IMG/VR virus record: IMGVR_UViG_3300037493_003528 | Coordinates: 1 to 64,000 of that record | Strand: one strand, 5' to 3' | Origin: a virus | Length of the DNA stretch: 64,000 nt | In this document: positions 24,285 to 37,275 of the stretch, one piece after another | Numbering within the stretch: position 1 is the stretch's first letter | Layout: each line of letters begins with the position of its first letter | Notes under the pieces: model-generated | Databases searched by the model: none | What the model was told of the DNA's origin: nothing | Seen by the model: the letters and a program-made list of their open reading frames with translations, nothing else | Made by a program: the position numbers and the translations under genes

Positions 24285-24947
24285 ATGTTAGTCATTGCTT
24301 ATTACAATAATGATGGTTATAGAAACATGGTCTGGAGACTTGCACAGTTGTGTAATTCTTGGGGCATTCCTTTTAGGTCATACTGCGATACATGGCTTAG
24401 GAAACAACCTGAATATAGGGCAAATATACCAATATTCTCTGCTAATAAAGGTGCAGGTTACTGGGCATGGAAGCCACTAATTATTTTGGATGCATTAAAG
24501 TCATCTGATGAAGTTGTGTACTTAGATTCATCAGTGGTTCCAGTAGATAAAGAAACTATTTGTGATTTTGTTAAATTTACAGATAGACTATGTTCTATAG
24601 AATATGCTGATGTAAATAAGATATGGACTAAGCGTGCATGTTTTGTTGGTATGAATTGTGATTATGAGAAATACTGGGATGCTAAACATGTGTGGGCAGG
24701 TGTTGTATCTGCAAAAGATTCTAGCATTGTAGAGGAATGGAAATATTACTGTTTGCAATATGATATTATTTCCGATTCTCCATGCGAAAATAACTTCCTA
24801 GAGTTTAAAGATCACAGACACGATCAGAGTATACTGGCAAATATTATTATAAAACATAAACAAAAATACCTAATTAACACAAAATTTTTGGATGTTAATA
24901 ATTATAGTCATAGACCTAAACCAAATAGATTTGAGGAGATGGTATGA
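24285..24947 (+). CDS. Glycosyltransferase-like protein
   Basis: 220 residues. 'GAGYWAWKPLIILDALKSSDEVVYLDSS' (split 63-90) matches the G.GYW.WKP...L......D.v.YlDsg signature of a GT-A-like family common in capsule loci, where the YLD aspartates would bind the metal/nucleotide sugar. 'HDQSILANII' near 184 is a further conserved block. It heads a short operon with two methyltransferases. Confidence 0.65.
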   Translation: MLVIAYYNNDGYRNMVWRLAQLCNSWGIPFRSYCDTWLRKQPEYRANIPIFSANKGAGYWAWKPLIILDALKSSDEVVYLDSSVVPVDKETICDFVKFTDRLCSIEYADVNKIWTKRACFVGMNCDYEKYWDAKHVWAGVVSAKDSSIVEEWKYYCLQYDIISDSPCENNFLEFKDHRHDQSILANIIIKHKQKYLINTKFLDVNNYSHRPKPNRFEEMV

Positions 24948-25558
24948 CAGAGAATTTCTTCTCTTACGTATGGGATGGTGGTTATTATGAGGGAAATCCA
25001 TTGGATTATTTTAGTGTATTACACGCAACTTATTTGCGTTGTGTAAAGTCATATGTTAAATCTGATACTACAGCTTTGGAAATAGGTCCTGGTAAGGGTG
25101 CGTGGACATCATGTATGCTAAGTGCTAAGGATGTATGGTGCATTGATGCTTTACCAGTAGAAGACACACAGTTTGCATATACAAATATTGATAACATTAA
25201 ATATGTTCATGTTCACGATTATCTTATGCAGGAACTACCTGATAACTATTTTAGTTATGCATTTTCATATGGTTGTTTGTGTCATGTACCATTTGAGGGA
25301 ATAGAAGAGTATGCCAGAAATATGTTTGCAAAACTGTTGAGTGGAGCAGATGTTTTTTGGATGGTTGCAGATGATGAAAAGCACCGTATAGTAACTGGTA
25401 CTGGTATACCAGATGTTGGTCCAGGTCATTGGTATAATGCTGGCATAGAAAGAACTTGTAATATGCTAAAAGAAGTTGGATATCAAATTGTAGAGTCTGA
25501 TGTGAAAACTGTTTCACGAGATCCTGTCATATATTTCAAGAAGGCAAGTTTAGTATAG
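24944..25558 (+). CDS. Class I SAM-dependent methyltransferase
   Basis: 204 residues. 'TALEIGPGKGAWTSCML' near 44 is the SAM-binding motif I, 'VWCIDALP' near 66 motif post I, and 'FSYAFSYGCLCHVPFEGIEEYARNM' (split near 104) motif III region. The target could be a sugar or a small molecule. Coupled by ATGA to the preceding glycosyltransferase-like gene. The stop lies in the left arm of a palindrome. Confidence 0.75.
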   Translation: MTENFFSYVWDGGYYEGNPLDYFSVLHATYLRCVKSYVKSDTTALEIGPGKGAWTSCMLSAKDVWCIDALPVEDTQFAYTNIDNIKYVHVHDYLMQELPDNYFSYAFSYGCLCHVPFEGIEEYARNMFAKLLSGADVFWMVADDEKHRIVTGTGIPDVGPGHWYNAGIERTCNMLKEVGYQIVESDVKTVSRDPVIYFKKASLV

Positions 25559-25575
25559 TTATACTATACTAAATA
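25545..25575 (+). promoter_or_regulatory. CAAGTTTAGTA motif inside a perfect palindrome
   Basis: TTTAGTATAG (25549-25558) pairs with CTATACTAAA (25564-25573) around TTATA; the motif's TTTAGTA forms the left arm. No T-run follows, so it looks like an operator or RNA hairpin rather than a terminator. The acidic-protein gene starts 13 bases later. Confidence 0.5.
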
Positions 25576-25587
25576 GGTAGGTGGATC

Positions 25588-25827
25588 ATGGACACGAAAT
25601 ATTTTAGTTTTGATGAATGGCTTGCTGCAGTTGATAATATAATTAGTGAAGAATTGGGTGGTTTAACATCAATGGATCTCCCAGATAAAAATTATGTTGA
25701 TTGGTACTCTGATGGCATCTCTCCAGAATTAGCTGCAAATCGTGCTATTTCAGATAATTCTGATTTGGATGATGAGGATGAGGATGAGGATGAAGACGAT
25801 AATGATTATGAACGTGAAAGGTTATAA
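25588..25827 (+). CDS. Small acidic protein
   Basis: 79 residues. The N-terminal 55 residues are ordinary, with 'YFSFDEWLAAVDNIISEELGG'; the C-terminus is a run of alternating D and E ending ERERL. No family recognised. Acidic tails of this kind mimic nucleic acid or interact with basic proteins. Preceded by AGGTAGGTGG. Confidence 0.6.
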   Translation: MDTKYFSFDEWLAAVDNIISEELGGLTSMDLPDKNYVDWYSDGISPELAANRAISDNSDLDDEDEDEDEDDNDYERERL

Positions 25828-26474
25828 TGCCTTACATAATGTCTGAGTCGTGCCAAATTAGAAATTTGACATCTATATATGAGCTATATTTTCCTGATAA
25901 GGTCGATGGACTATTTGTTGATGTTGGAGCACATAACGGTTATGAGTTTTCCAATACATGGGGTCTGGCACAAGCAGGGTGGTCGGGAATTTGTGTAGAG
26001 CCTGTACCAGAATTAGCTGCAGATTGTAGGAAGTTGTATCTTGATAATAGTAAAATTACTACATTGGAAATGTGTATAGGTAATTTTACAGGAGAGGTAA
26101 AATTATACTTAACAGGCAATCCTACAATTGATGAGGAAACAGTTAATATGAGTCCGTGGGATTGTGTATATGATAAAAACAATTTTATGATGTCTCCAAT
26201 TTCTACTCTTGATGATGTACTCATCAAAAATGATATAACTTCCAAATTTCAAGTTTTGTCAATAGATGTAGAGGGTGCTGAATTACATGTTCTAACTGGT
26301 TTTACGTGGCAAATGTGGATGCCTAATATGATTATTATTGAGACTCACGAAAACAATCCAGACAGTAGAAAATCATATCACGTTGATGCGATAAATAAGT
26401 GGTTTGATGGAACAATATACCACAAAATACAGATTGATGGTTTAAATGCAATATACGTTTTGGATGTAAAATAA
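25827..26474 (+). CDS. FkbM-family methyltransferase
   Basis: 215 residues. 'GLFVDVGAHNGYEFSNT' near 30, 'GICVEPVPELAADCRKLY' near 52, 'ISTLDDVL' near 128 and 'VLSIDVEGAELHVLTGF' near 145 are the classic FkbM blocks, including the VDVGA..G SAM loop and the IDVEGxE strand. FkbM enzymes methylate hydroxyls of sugars or polyketides; with the neighbouring sugar transferase-like gene, O-methylation of a glycan is likely. Confidence 0.85.
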   Translation: MPYIMSESCQIRNLTSIYELYFPDKVDGLFVDVGAHNGYEFSNTWGLAQAGWSGICVEPVPELAADCRKLYLDNSKITTLEMCIGNFTGEVKLYLTGNPTIDEETVNMSPWDCVYDKNNFMMSPISTLDDVLIKNDITSKFQVLSIDVEGAELHVLTGFTWQMWMPNMIIIETHENNPDSRKSYHVDAINKWFDGTIYHKIQIDGLNAIYVLDVK

Positions 26475-26475
26475 T

Positions 26476-26652
26476 ATGGCTTTTCAGTGCAATGCTTTTC
26501 AGAATACTGGATTTCAGTCTTGTAAAAAGAAAAGTGGTGAAGCTACTTATCATCGTGTAGTGTTTCAGACCATAAGAAAGTTAGATGATGAAACTGCAAT
26601 AGCATTATTTGTTGCAGCTCGATCGCAGAAACGTAAAATAAAGATTGTATGA
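26476..26652 (+). CDS. Small 'AFQ-repeat' phage protein
   Basis: 58 residues. It starts MAFQCNAFQNTGFQSC, a repeating 'aFQ' motif that I recall at the N-terminus of small proteins near phage tail-fibre genes; then a basic helical part. It lies one base after the FkbM gene and ends 13 bases before the next start. Function unknown; too short for standard cut-offs. Confidence 0.6.
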   Translation: MAFQCNAFQNTGFQSCKKKSGEATYHRVVFQTIRKLDDETAIALFVAARSQKRKIKIV

Positions 26653-26665
26653 GGTATATTTAATT

Positions 26666-27184
26666 ATGAAAAATCTTGGTACAATGAAAACAGTCAGTGA
26701 GCCAGTTGATGCTAAACTGATTGGATGGTTCAAGAATCCTATAAAGCGTAAGAGTTGGAGAGCTAAGGATTTAATCCAGGATTTATTGGATGCTAGGTCA
26801 GAAGAAAGAATGCCGATAGAAACGTCTATTACATCAGAGCCAGAGGTCGTTACAGCACCAGTAACAGCACCAGTAACAGCACCAACAGAATTTACGTTTA
26901 ATATATCTGTTCCTGTTGCAGTTCATGTTCCTACAAATCCTACACCCAATGTTGTGGTAAATAATGAGGTTTTACCCACTCCTATTACTGTAGGCTCTCC
27001 ACAGGTCACTGTAAATCCTCAGGCTATAACTGTGGAGCCTGCAAATGTAGTTGTAAATAATGCTGTTCCTGTGCCAGAAGTTGTTGTTAACAATGAAATA
27101 AAGTTACAACCTTACAATGATTCTACTAACTTTTCTGTTGTGAGGGATGACAGTGGTAACATTACTGGCATAAAGGAAGAATAA
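26666..27184 (+). CDS. Val/Pro/Asn-rich repeat protein
   Basis: 172 residues from ATG 26666, preceded by GAGGTATATTTAATT. A basic N-terminal helix 'KRKSWRAKDLIQDLLDA' is followed by beta-type low-complexity repeats ('TAPVTAPVTAPT', 'NVVVNNEVLP', 'NVVVNNAVPVPEVVVNNEI'). This looks like an extended rod or spacer attached to the virion near the collagen-like fibre genes. No enzymatic family recognised. Confidence 0.6.
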   Translation: MKNLGTMKTVSEPVDAKLIGWFKNPIKRKSWRAKDLIQDLLDARSEERMPIETSITSEPEVVTAPVTAPVTAPTEFTFNISVPVAVHVPTNPTPNVVVNNEVLPTPITVGSPQVTVNPQAITVEPANVVVNNAVPVPEVVVNNEIKLQPYNDSTNFSVVRDDSGNITGIKEE

Positions 27185-27187
27185 TTA

Positions 27188-27580
27188 ATGCCTGTAAAGC
27201 ATTCATTTGTAAATCCTATTGCGGATGAGCCTGGATACACTGGCACAAAGCCATCAGATTGGAATGCTATCCATTCTGGGACAAATGTACATGGGCACAC
27301 AGGGATTGATGATGGTGGTGTTATAACAATTGGTGGAGCTACTGGAGCTACTGGAGCTACTGGAGCAACTGGTCCTACGGGTGCTGGTATTGATGGAGCT
27401 ACTGGAGCAACTGGTCCTACGGGTGCTGGTATTGATGGAGCTACTGGAGCAACTGGTCCTACGGGTGCTGGTATTGATGGAGAAACTGGTTCTACAGGAG
27501 CAAGTGGAGCCACTGGACCACAAGGTTTTACAGGTGCTACCGGACCTGTCAGTAGTAACTATTTTCCAGGTGGATGGTAA
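27188..27580 (+). CDS. Collagen-like short fibre protein
   Basis: 130 residues. The first 50 residues ('[24 protein letters not shown]') form a typical phage fibre attachment head. Then come Gly-X-Thr/Gly-Pro-Thr triplets, including three tandem copies of a 42-base unit encoding [14 protein letters not shown]. It probably trimerises as a collagen helix on the virion surface. The repeated DNA is prone to expansion or loss. Confidence 0.8.
   Translation: MPVKHSFVNPIADEPGYTGTKPSDWNAIHSGTNVHGHTGIDDGGVITIGGATGATGATGATGPTGAGIDGATGATGPTGAGIDGATGATGPTGAGIDGETGSTGASGATGPQGFTGATGPVSSNYFPGGW
27350..27480 (+). repeat. 42-bp tandem repeat in collagen-like gene
   Basis: Three nearly identical copies of a 42-base unit beginning ggagctactggagcaactgg and ending ggtgctggtattgat. 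The unit keeps the reading frame, so copy-number change alters fibre length by 14 residues. Confidence 0.75.
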
Positions 27581-27583
27581 CAA

Positions 27584-30500
27584 ATGTCTATATTAACTGA
27601 GACCAAAAATCTAGATCAGATAACTTTTGCCAGTGGTGCACAAGCTGATTACGATGGCAATACTACAACAGATTGGACAGATAGTGACACAGGGACTGGT
27701 GTAAGTACGACAGGTATATTCTTTGACAGCAAATCTTGTTTCAAGTTCGACTCAGGAGCAGCTGGAGCAGGAAATGTTGCCATCAGAACAAGGGATGTAG
27801 GAACTTTTGTGGATCCGGAGTGGCTGACCATAAAGTGCTATTTCGATACACTTGGTACTCTGGCTGCAAATGATTATTTTGAAGCAAGGCTCGACGACAG
27901 TGCGTATAGATTATGGATACGATTTGCTTCAGACGGTTTATTCGTGTATGATGGAGCATCTTGGAATGAGGTGGGAACCAATCTGGTTGTACAGGATGTA
28001 TGGCAGGAATGGACTTTCAAATGGTCTGTTATACTAGCTGGTGTTGTTGACGTATATCTTAATGGAGTTCTACAGGCTGCATCCGTTGATTGTTCCTACG
28101 CAATAGCTGGTACAGACGGTACTGCTACTTTCTCACAGCTTGGTACATCGGTGCAGGGTGTTACCTATTTGGATTACATTAAGATAGGACAGGCTCAGCG
28201 CATCAGTGGTGAAGTGTGGGAAATGAATGAGGGTGGTCAATTAACAATACGTACAGATACAAGATGGCATGCAAATTCAGTTGCATCAATGCTTGGAACT
28301 GTCGGTAATCTTACAGTCACAGAGGGAAAACTTGTTTTTGATGGAACAAAGGTTAGATGGATTCCCATAGATACAGGTTCTGGTACATCAGCCATTGGTA
28401 CGACAATAACTCAGGGTGCTGTAACAGGAATATTTTTAGGTTATTGGTCATCCCTAACGGCTGTTCCGTCTGCTACAATTGGAGATTCAGGATTTCTAAA
28501 ATTGTTGGAAGTGACAGGTGGTCCATTTACGACAGGTGCTCTGACCTTCGGTGCTGGGACTGGTACAGCAAATGCCACAGGACCTGATGTTACGGGTTGG
28601 ATAGAGATCGTTGCCGATTCTGCTGCTACGATTACCGTACCGAGACTTGGGGAACATGAGATCCGTGGTGATTGGTTTTATCTCGCAGACACAGATGGCA
28701 CTACTGCTCAGCAGATACAGATACCTACCAATGGCGGTGGAGCCACGACATACTGTCCAGGTGTTTGGGTGGAGACAGTGGAGTCATCAGGTACTTATGA
28801 ATATTGGCCATCGTTAGCTGTAGCTGCTGATGGGTGGTCACGAACTCATCTAGGTGGTGCGCTTGGAGAAAACGACCGTAGACGTAATTTTGTGAAAGAT
28901 GCAGGTAGTGGACTTATCCAATTTGGTGAGGTCTCGGATTTAGCAGCAGCTTATGCGAACGTAGCTGCTCAGGCTTCTGCATATGTTCAAGTAGCTCATA
29001 CTTGTACGTATGCTGTATCAGGAAATATTTGTACCATAACTTATCCAACAGGACATCTTCTGAAGACAGGTGCAGTGGTTGGTGTCAATTTTACAGATGG
29101 TGGTGCTTCAGCATTAGATGGGACTTTCACGATTACTGTCCTGGATGTATACAAGTATACCTTCGCACTAACAACTGGCGATACGAGTGGGAACGCTACC
29201 GTATATCCTGGACTAACGATAACCTTTACTGCTCATGCTCTTGGCATTGGCGATACGGTATACTGCGACTTTACGACTGGTGGTGGAGTTGATGGCGATT
29301 ATACAATTTATGCTTCAGGTGCTAGTGGTACTGCTGCGAATACATATATTGTGGCGTATCCAAACGCAACAGCTGTCGCAAACGGAAATGTTAGCGTATA
29401 CTCCAGATACGTCATAACCTTTAACGGTCATGGTCTTGCCATTGGTAACAGGGTATATCTTAACTTCACAACTGGTGCAGGTGTTGATGGAATTTATACA
29501 ATCGTAGCTGTTCCAGACGCTAATACATTTCACATTGTAGCTAACAATGATGCATCTGCTGACTCCGGTAACGTAACGATACAGCAGATTATTGGCAATA
29601 TCCCTCCGGATAATTGTCACGTTAGGATACCCAATGTATTTTTGCGGGAAGCTGCTACTGCATCAAGAGCATCAAATTTGGTCAATGGAACTATCGGAAG
29701 TCGTCCAGAATGGGCAACTGGCTCTGCTGGAGCTATCGATTTTGAGTTCGCATATTCAACATGGTATATGAACTTCTCTCAGTCATATTCTATGAAGCTG
29801 AACGATTGTTCAACTTACAATACAATAATCATATCCGAGTGCGCTACAGCTTTGGATCTTGATAATGTTGGCGTGTCAAATATTAGCTCGTTGGCTCTTG
29901 CTCCGTTGGCACTGACTTCCGACTTTGCCGGAGGTACGATCCAGAATTGCAATTTCCAAAGGGGTGGAGCACCAGCTTCTAACGGTCATGCCATTGCAAT
30001 GAGTTATTGCATAGGTCAGACGATTTCTAACTGCCTAACTGGTGTCGTGCAATTTGTTAGATCCTCTGGATATGGCATTGGTCTGTCATATTGTTCTACC
30101 ATTACCATCAATAATTGCAGAGGTATAAATTGCAGCGTCAGTGTCGCAGCAAGCAATACAATCGCAGTAAACGACTGGGATCATGTAGATAGGTATGTTG
30201 GATACACTAATCTAACAACTCCGATATACGTTGTGAATGTTGGTGCAGCTTCTGTTAATATTCTTGTTGATGGTATAACATTTGGATTTAATGGCGTCAT
30301 TCCTAACGTACATCCTTACTCAGGATTGTTCACGTCAGCTAACGGAACGAACATAACTTTCAGAAATGCAGGTACTTTTGACAATCCTTTACCATGTGGA
30401 TCATGGAGACAAAGTCTGTACGCGATGGGTGTATGCTTTGGGTCAGGCGGTAATAATTACAATCTTAGGACGCAGAGATTGTACATAGACGACAATATGC

Positions 30501-32095
30501 GTACATCCCCATTTGCAACCATTAACTCAGACAAGAACGTAGCGCATGAATCTGTACTAGGTGGTAGGCTTGCAATGTATCCTACCGCAAATTGTCTTCT
30601 ACTGGATGCAGGACTTAACTCCGTTATGAAAGGTTGCAAGACTGGCGAGAGTTCTGTTACTGGTCAAGGTTCCGTTTATGGTACGCATTTCTTTGACCTA
30701 TTCTCGGGTGACCTATCCGGGAGATATGTGCTGACATTCAACGAGCCGACAACGGAAACATCATCATACTTCACAATGGTATCAGGAACTCGGAAGTTCA
30801 ATTCTGCTGGTGGTATCCTGATGGGTGTTGTTGGTGATCAGGCTGTGTGGGAAGATGCTTACTACAGAAAGGGTCATACTGGTTTTCAGAATGTAACACC
30901 TGTTATGTCAGGTGGAACTATTGGGAATTATACGCTGGAATATGATATTGATGTTAATGACGGTACTGGTTGGAACAATTCATGGACAACTTTATCCGGA
31001 GCTAACTTATCTGCCGAGACCATAGATCCAGCACTTGGCTTCAAATTGAAGATACAGATTACAACGACAACGGGTAACATCACAGCCATTACATATCTAA
31101 GAATATATACTACATCTACGCTTACATCGCAGGAAAATTACACGTACGATTTGGATCAGTATACTCTAACTCTTACTGGTCTACAGACCGGAACAAAAGT
31201 TGCATTTCTGAGTGCCGGTACAGAGACGTTATTGACCAATGTAGTTACATCCGCTGGGGGTGTAGCATCGTATACTTATCCGGACACCTTAGTTGGAAGT
31301 GACATTGATATAGCAATACTGTCTGCCGGATACCTGTATCAGAAGGTACTTACATATGAGCTACTTGCTACTGACTCTTCAATTCCTATAGCACAGAACG
31401 TAGACTATGGGTATGATGCGCTTGTCTCAGCCACTGTGACATTCAATGGGACTACAAAAAGGATAGTATGCGATGCATCCACGACTAGCATTGATGTCGT
31501 AGGTGTCTACACTGAATGGGTAGACTGGGCACTTACGAGCAATAACCTGCGATACAATAATGCCTTCAATGAGCTTGGCGGTAATACCATTGACTCGGGT
31601 GCAGGTACGAGCGTTCCCGTCTATGGTTTCTTGGTTAATAGCTGGAGAATTGCTCCCGACGAAGCCGACCACACCCTAGCAGTTACCGGAGGCATTATCC
31701 TGGTAGATGGTGGTGGAGATCCATTTGTGGATACAACTGGTGCATACACAGTCAGGATAAACTATCAGCAACCAGTTCAGGCGATTACAGTTTCTACTGG
31801 TGGTGGCGGTGGAGCTACTCCAGCTGATATCTGGTCATACACCACTCGCAAGTTGACGAGTGGTGGAAACACGGACGTTGCATCAGCAGTTGCATCAAAG
31901 ATTGTAGAAGGCACACTTACATTAGAGCAGATACTGAGAATTTTGGTTGCTGTTGCAGTTGGGAAGAGTGAGATTACAGATCTTGGTGGAGGTTCCGCTA
32001 CTGTTGTGTTCAGAGATACCAATGATGCAAAAGATAGAGTTACTGCTGACATGCTAAACAGCGAAAGAGTTACTGTTACTGTTGATACTACATAG
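27584..32095 (+). CDS. Large tail fibre/adhesin
   Basis: 1503 residues. The N-terminal 210 residues look like a lectin-type jelly roll ('YFEARLDDSAYRLWIRF', 'DVWQEWTFKWSVI', 'YLDYIKIG'). Near 465-690 three related ~65-residue beta units repeat (..ITYPTGHLLKTG.., ..ITFTAHALGIGD.., ..ITFNGHGLAIGN..). The middle and later part has right-handed beta-helix features ('TIQNCNF', 'TISNCL', 'TITINNC'), and the C-terminus is a beta-rich domain. G/C-ending codons are clearly more common than in its neighbours, which suggests separate origin. It probably binds host surface polymers. Confidence 0.75.
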   Translation: MSILTETKNLDQITFASGAQADYDGNTTTDWTDSDTGTGVSTTGIFFDSKSCFKFDSGAAGAGNVAIRTRDVGTFVDPEWLTIKCYFDTLGTLAANDYFEARLDDSAYRLWIRFASDGLFVYDGASWNEVGTNLVVQDVWQEWTFKWSVILAGVVDVYLNGVLQAASVDCSYAIAGTDGTATFSQLGTSVQGVTYLDYIKIGQAQRISGEVWEMNEGGQLTIRTDTRWHANSVASMLGTVGNLTVTEGKLVFDGTKVRWIPIDTGSGTSAIGTTITQGAVTGIFLGYWSSLTAVPSATIGDSGFLKLLEVTGGPFTTGALTFGAGTGTANATGPDVTGWIEIVADSAATITVPRLGEHEIRGDWFYLADTDGTTAQQIQIPTNGGGATTYCPGVWVETVESSGTYEYWPSLAVAADGWSRTHLGGALGENDRRRNFVKDAGSGLIQFGEVSDLAAAYANVAAQASAYVQVAHTCTYAVSGNICTITYPTGHLLKTGAVVGVNFTDGGASALDGTFTITVLDVYKYTFALTTGDTSGNATVYPGLTITFTAHALGIGDTVYCDFTTGGGVDGDYTIYASGASGTAANTYIVAYPNATAVANGNVSVYSRYVITFNGHGLAIGNRVYLNFTTGAGVDGIYTIVAVPDANTFHIVANNDASADSGNVTIQQIIGNIPPDNCHVRIPNVFLREAATASRASNLVNGTIGSRPEWATGSAGAIDFEFAYSTWYMNFSQSYSMKLNDCSTYNTIIISECATALDLDNVGVSNISSLALAPLALTSDFAGGTIQNCNFQRGGAPASNGHAIAMSYCIGQTISNCLTGVVQFVRSSGYGIGLSYCSTITINNCRGINCSVSVAASNTIAVNDWDHVDRYVGYTNLTTPIYVVNVGAASVNILVDGITFGFNGVIPNVHPYSGLFTSANGTNITFRNAGTFDNPLPCGSWRQSLYAMGVCFGSGGNNYNLRTQRLYIDDNMRTSPFATINSDKNVAHESVLGGRLAMYPTANCLLLDAGLNSVMKGCKTGESSVTGQGSVYGTHFFDLFSGDLSGRYVLTFNEPTTETSSYFTMVSGTRKFNSAGGILMGVVGDQAVWEDAYYRKGHTGFQNVTPVMSGGTIGNYTLEYDIDVNDGTGWNNSWTTLSGANLSAETIDPALGFKLKIQITTTTGNITAITYLRIYTTSTLTSQENYTYDLDQYTLTLTGLQTGTKVAFLSAGTETLLTNVVTSAGGVASYTYPDTLVGSDIDIAILSAGYLYQKVLTYELLATDSSIPIAQNVDYGYDALVSATVTFNGTTKRIVCDASTTSIDVVGVYTEWVDWALTSNNLRYNNAFNELGGNTIDSGAGTSVPVYGFLVNSWRIAPDEADHTLAVTGGIILVDGGGDPFVDTTGAYTVRINYQQPVQAITVSTGGGGGATPADIWSYTTRKLTSGGNTDVASAVASKIVEGTLTLEQILRILVAVAVGKSEITDLGGGSATVVFRDTNDAKDRVTADMLNSERVTVTVDTT

Positions 32096-32104
32096 GTTAT
32101 ATAA

Positions 32105-33471
<1,367 letters not shown>

Positions 33472-33475
<4 letters not shown>

Positions 33476-34362
33476 AAATTATAAATAAACTTGGTGAGGA
33501 AAAAGTTACTGGAGAGTTAGGACCAACTGGTCCTATTGGTGTAACTGGTTCATCAGGACCATCTGGAGCAACTGGTCCTACTGGAGTTACTGGCTTCACT
33601 GGAGCTGGTGTAACTGGAGCTACTGGAGCAACTGGAGTATCGGGGACACCCAATGGTCCTACTGGTCCATCAGGACCAACTGGAGCTACTGGAGCAGTAG
33701 GACCATCTGGAGCAACGTTCACAATTGTTGGTGCCATGTCTTTGTTATCATACGACGAGACTAATTCAGCAGAAAATGTTTCTGCTACTGCAGAAAGTGC
33801 TGCACTAAAAACAGTATCTCTTGCAATAAATAGTTATACATATATTATGATTGAAATTATTGTGCGTAGTAGATATGAACAGGACGTTTCTGCCAAAGTG
33901 GATTTTACATGGAGGATAAAGTATGATGGTTCGACGATAAGAACTTTTATTCATAGAGTTATAGCACTATCTACATCAGGTATTGATTCTGGTGGTAGAT
34001 ATACGAGTACTCTATCACATATTATGGAAGGTGGTCAAGGGTCTGCTAAAAATATTACTGTAACAGCTCAAAATTCTGTTAGTAATGCAAATGTTGGATC
34101 ATTGATACATTCTATAAGAGTTTATGGTATAATGGATGTTGTTACCAATGCTGGTCCTACTGGCTTAACAGGTCCTACTGGAGTTACTGGCTTAACTGGT
34201 CCTACTGGAGTTAGTGGTTTTACTGGAGCTACTGGAGTTACTGGAGCTACTGGAGCAGATGGATCTCCTGGAGGAGCTACTGGAGCTACTGGAGCTACTG
34301 GCTTAACTGGTCCTACGGGTGCTGCTGGTGCAGATACGTTACAAATGTTAGTTTTTTCTTAG
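33472..34362 (+). CDS. Collagen-like fibre protein with inserted beta domain
   Basis: 296 residues from ATG 33472, which overlaps the preceding stop; the start is supported by the paralogue at 35459 that also begins MKIINKxG. Collagen-like triplets (residues 15-80) flank a 130-residue globular beta domain ('[22 protein letters not shown]...'), then triplets resume to near the end. The arrangement resembles other phage short fibres. Confidence 0.75.
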
Positions 34363-34374
34363 GAGGTATATATA

Positions 34375-34727
34375 ATGGCTTTGTTTTCAAAGGTGCTACT
34401 AAGTGGGTCTACTAATGGGAAGGGAATATTGATAACTGGAACAACGTCTGGTTCTGCAACAACTATTCATACTGCTTGTAGTGGGACTGCTAATATGGAT
34501 GAAATTTGGATATATCTTGTAAATCAAGAAGCAACTGAGGAAATTTTAACTACGGTGCAATTCGGGAGCGATGCTACAGCAGATGAAATTGCTGTGAGTG
34601 TACCAGCTGCTGCAGGTTTACAATTCGTAGTTCCAGGATTGGTACTAAATAATTCCAACATAGTAAAAGCATTTGCTGCAACTGGAAGTAAGGTAGTTGC
34701 GCACGGATTTGTTAATAGGATAACTGA

Positions 34728-34731
<4 letters not shown>
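34375..34731 (+). CDS. Fibre-associated beta protein, paralogue 1
   Basis: 118 residues, start MALFSKVLLSGSTNGKGILI. The layout is shared with the gene at 35906: LxSGSTxGKGI, IHT, DEIWxY, a beta stretch, then 'GLxxVVPGLxL' and 'GxVNRI'. Strong AGGAGGTATA site. Each copy directly follows a collagen-like gene, so it is likely the cap or a partner of that fibre. Confidence 0.7.
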
Positions 34732-36264
<1,533 letters not shown>

Positions 36265-36268
<4 letters not shown>

Positions 36269-37275
36269 CAGTGAATTGTATAGCTGTAAGAGGTAGAGCA
36301 TTGGGTGGAAATACGTTTCCTAATATTGTAGATAATACAATAAATAGACCATACGGATACATTCCAGGAGGATATATTAAACATGTATATTGTAAATATA
36401 CAGATGTTATAAATTTTTCGACTGGTGTAGCAGTTAGAGCAAATGTTAGTAATTTATCTACTCGTAGGATAAATCAAGCAAATTTATCTGATCTATCAGC
36501 ATATGGATACACATCAGGTGGATTAACTGGTTATCAAGGGGTGTGCTGTAACACCACAGATTTATTGACATATTCTACTGGCATGTTTTCTCTTAAAACT
36601 ACATCCGATTTACCAACTGCCAGAAAGACGGGATGTGCTACAACAGATGGAAAATTGTACGGTTATATTTGTGGTGGAGAGGATGATAATTATACAAGAA
36701 TAAAATCCATTGTTCAAGTCACATTTTCATCGCAAATAATGGCTACAAAAACATCAATGGAACTCAGTGCAGCAAGTGCTTATCTTGGTTCTACTTGGGA
36801 TTCTGGTGCGTATGGATATATTTTAGGTTGTACTATAACTGGCTGGATTAGTTGGACTAGTATGATTACGTTTTCTTCAGAAACATGTGCTGCACGTACT
36901 GCAGCAAATCTTACTACAGCTAGGTATAGTGTTGGTTGCATATCAGATGAAATTAATTTTGGTTATGCAGTGTGTGGGGTTGGTGGAAATGCAAATCATA
37001 GTAAGTTAGTAGATGTAATTGTATTTTCTTCTCAAACAACTAATGCTCTTACAAGTGCAAGTTTTTCAGTTAATAGTCATAATTTTACAGGAGTTTCTAA
37101 CGGCACTACATATGGATATATTGTTGGAGGGGTTTGTCTTGATAGTAATTCATATGCTATACCAAATAATATTACATTTAAAATGACGTTTTCTACGCAA
37201 ATTATATCAATTGATACAACATGCACATTAGAAGAATGTCATGATGAGGGTATTGGAAGTAATGGTTTAGCATGA
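36265..37275 (+). CDS. Kelch-like repeat fibre protein, paralogue 1
   Basis: 336 residues, about six ~55-residue repeats of the form 'YGYI.GG...(D)...TFS.....A.T...L..AR......D', e.g. 'PYGYIPGGYI', 'LYGYICGGED', 'AYGYILGCT', 'TYGYIVGGV'. This predicts a beta-propeller. Propellers with this 'YGYIxGG' signature occur in phage tail and fibre proteins. It is followed by a paralogue, and the pair probably arose by duplication. Confidence 0.7.
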
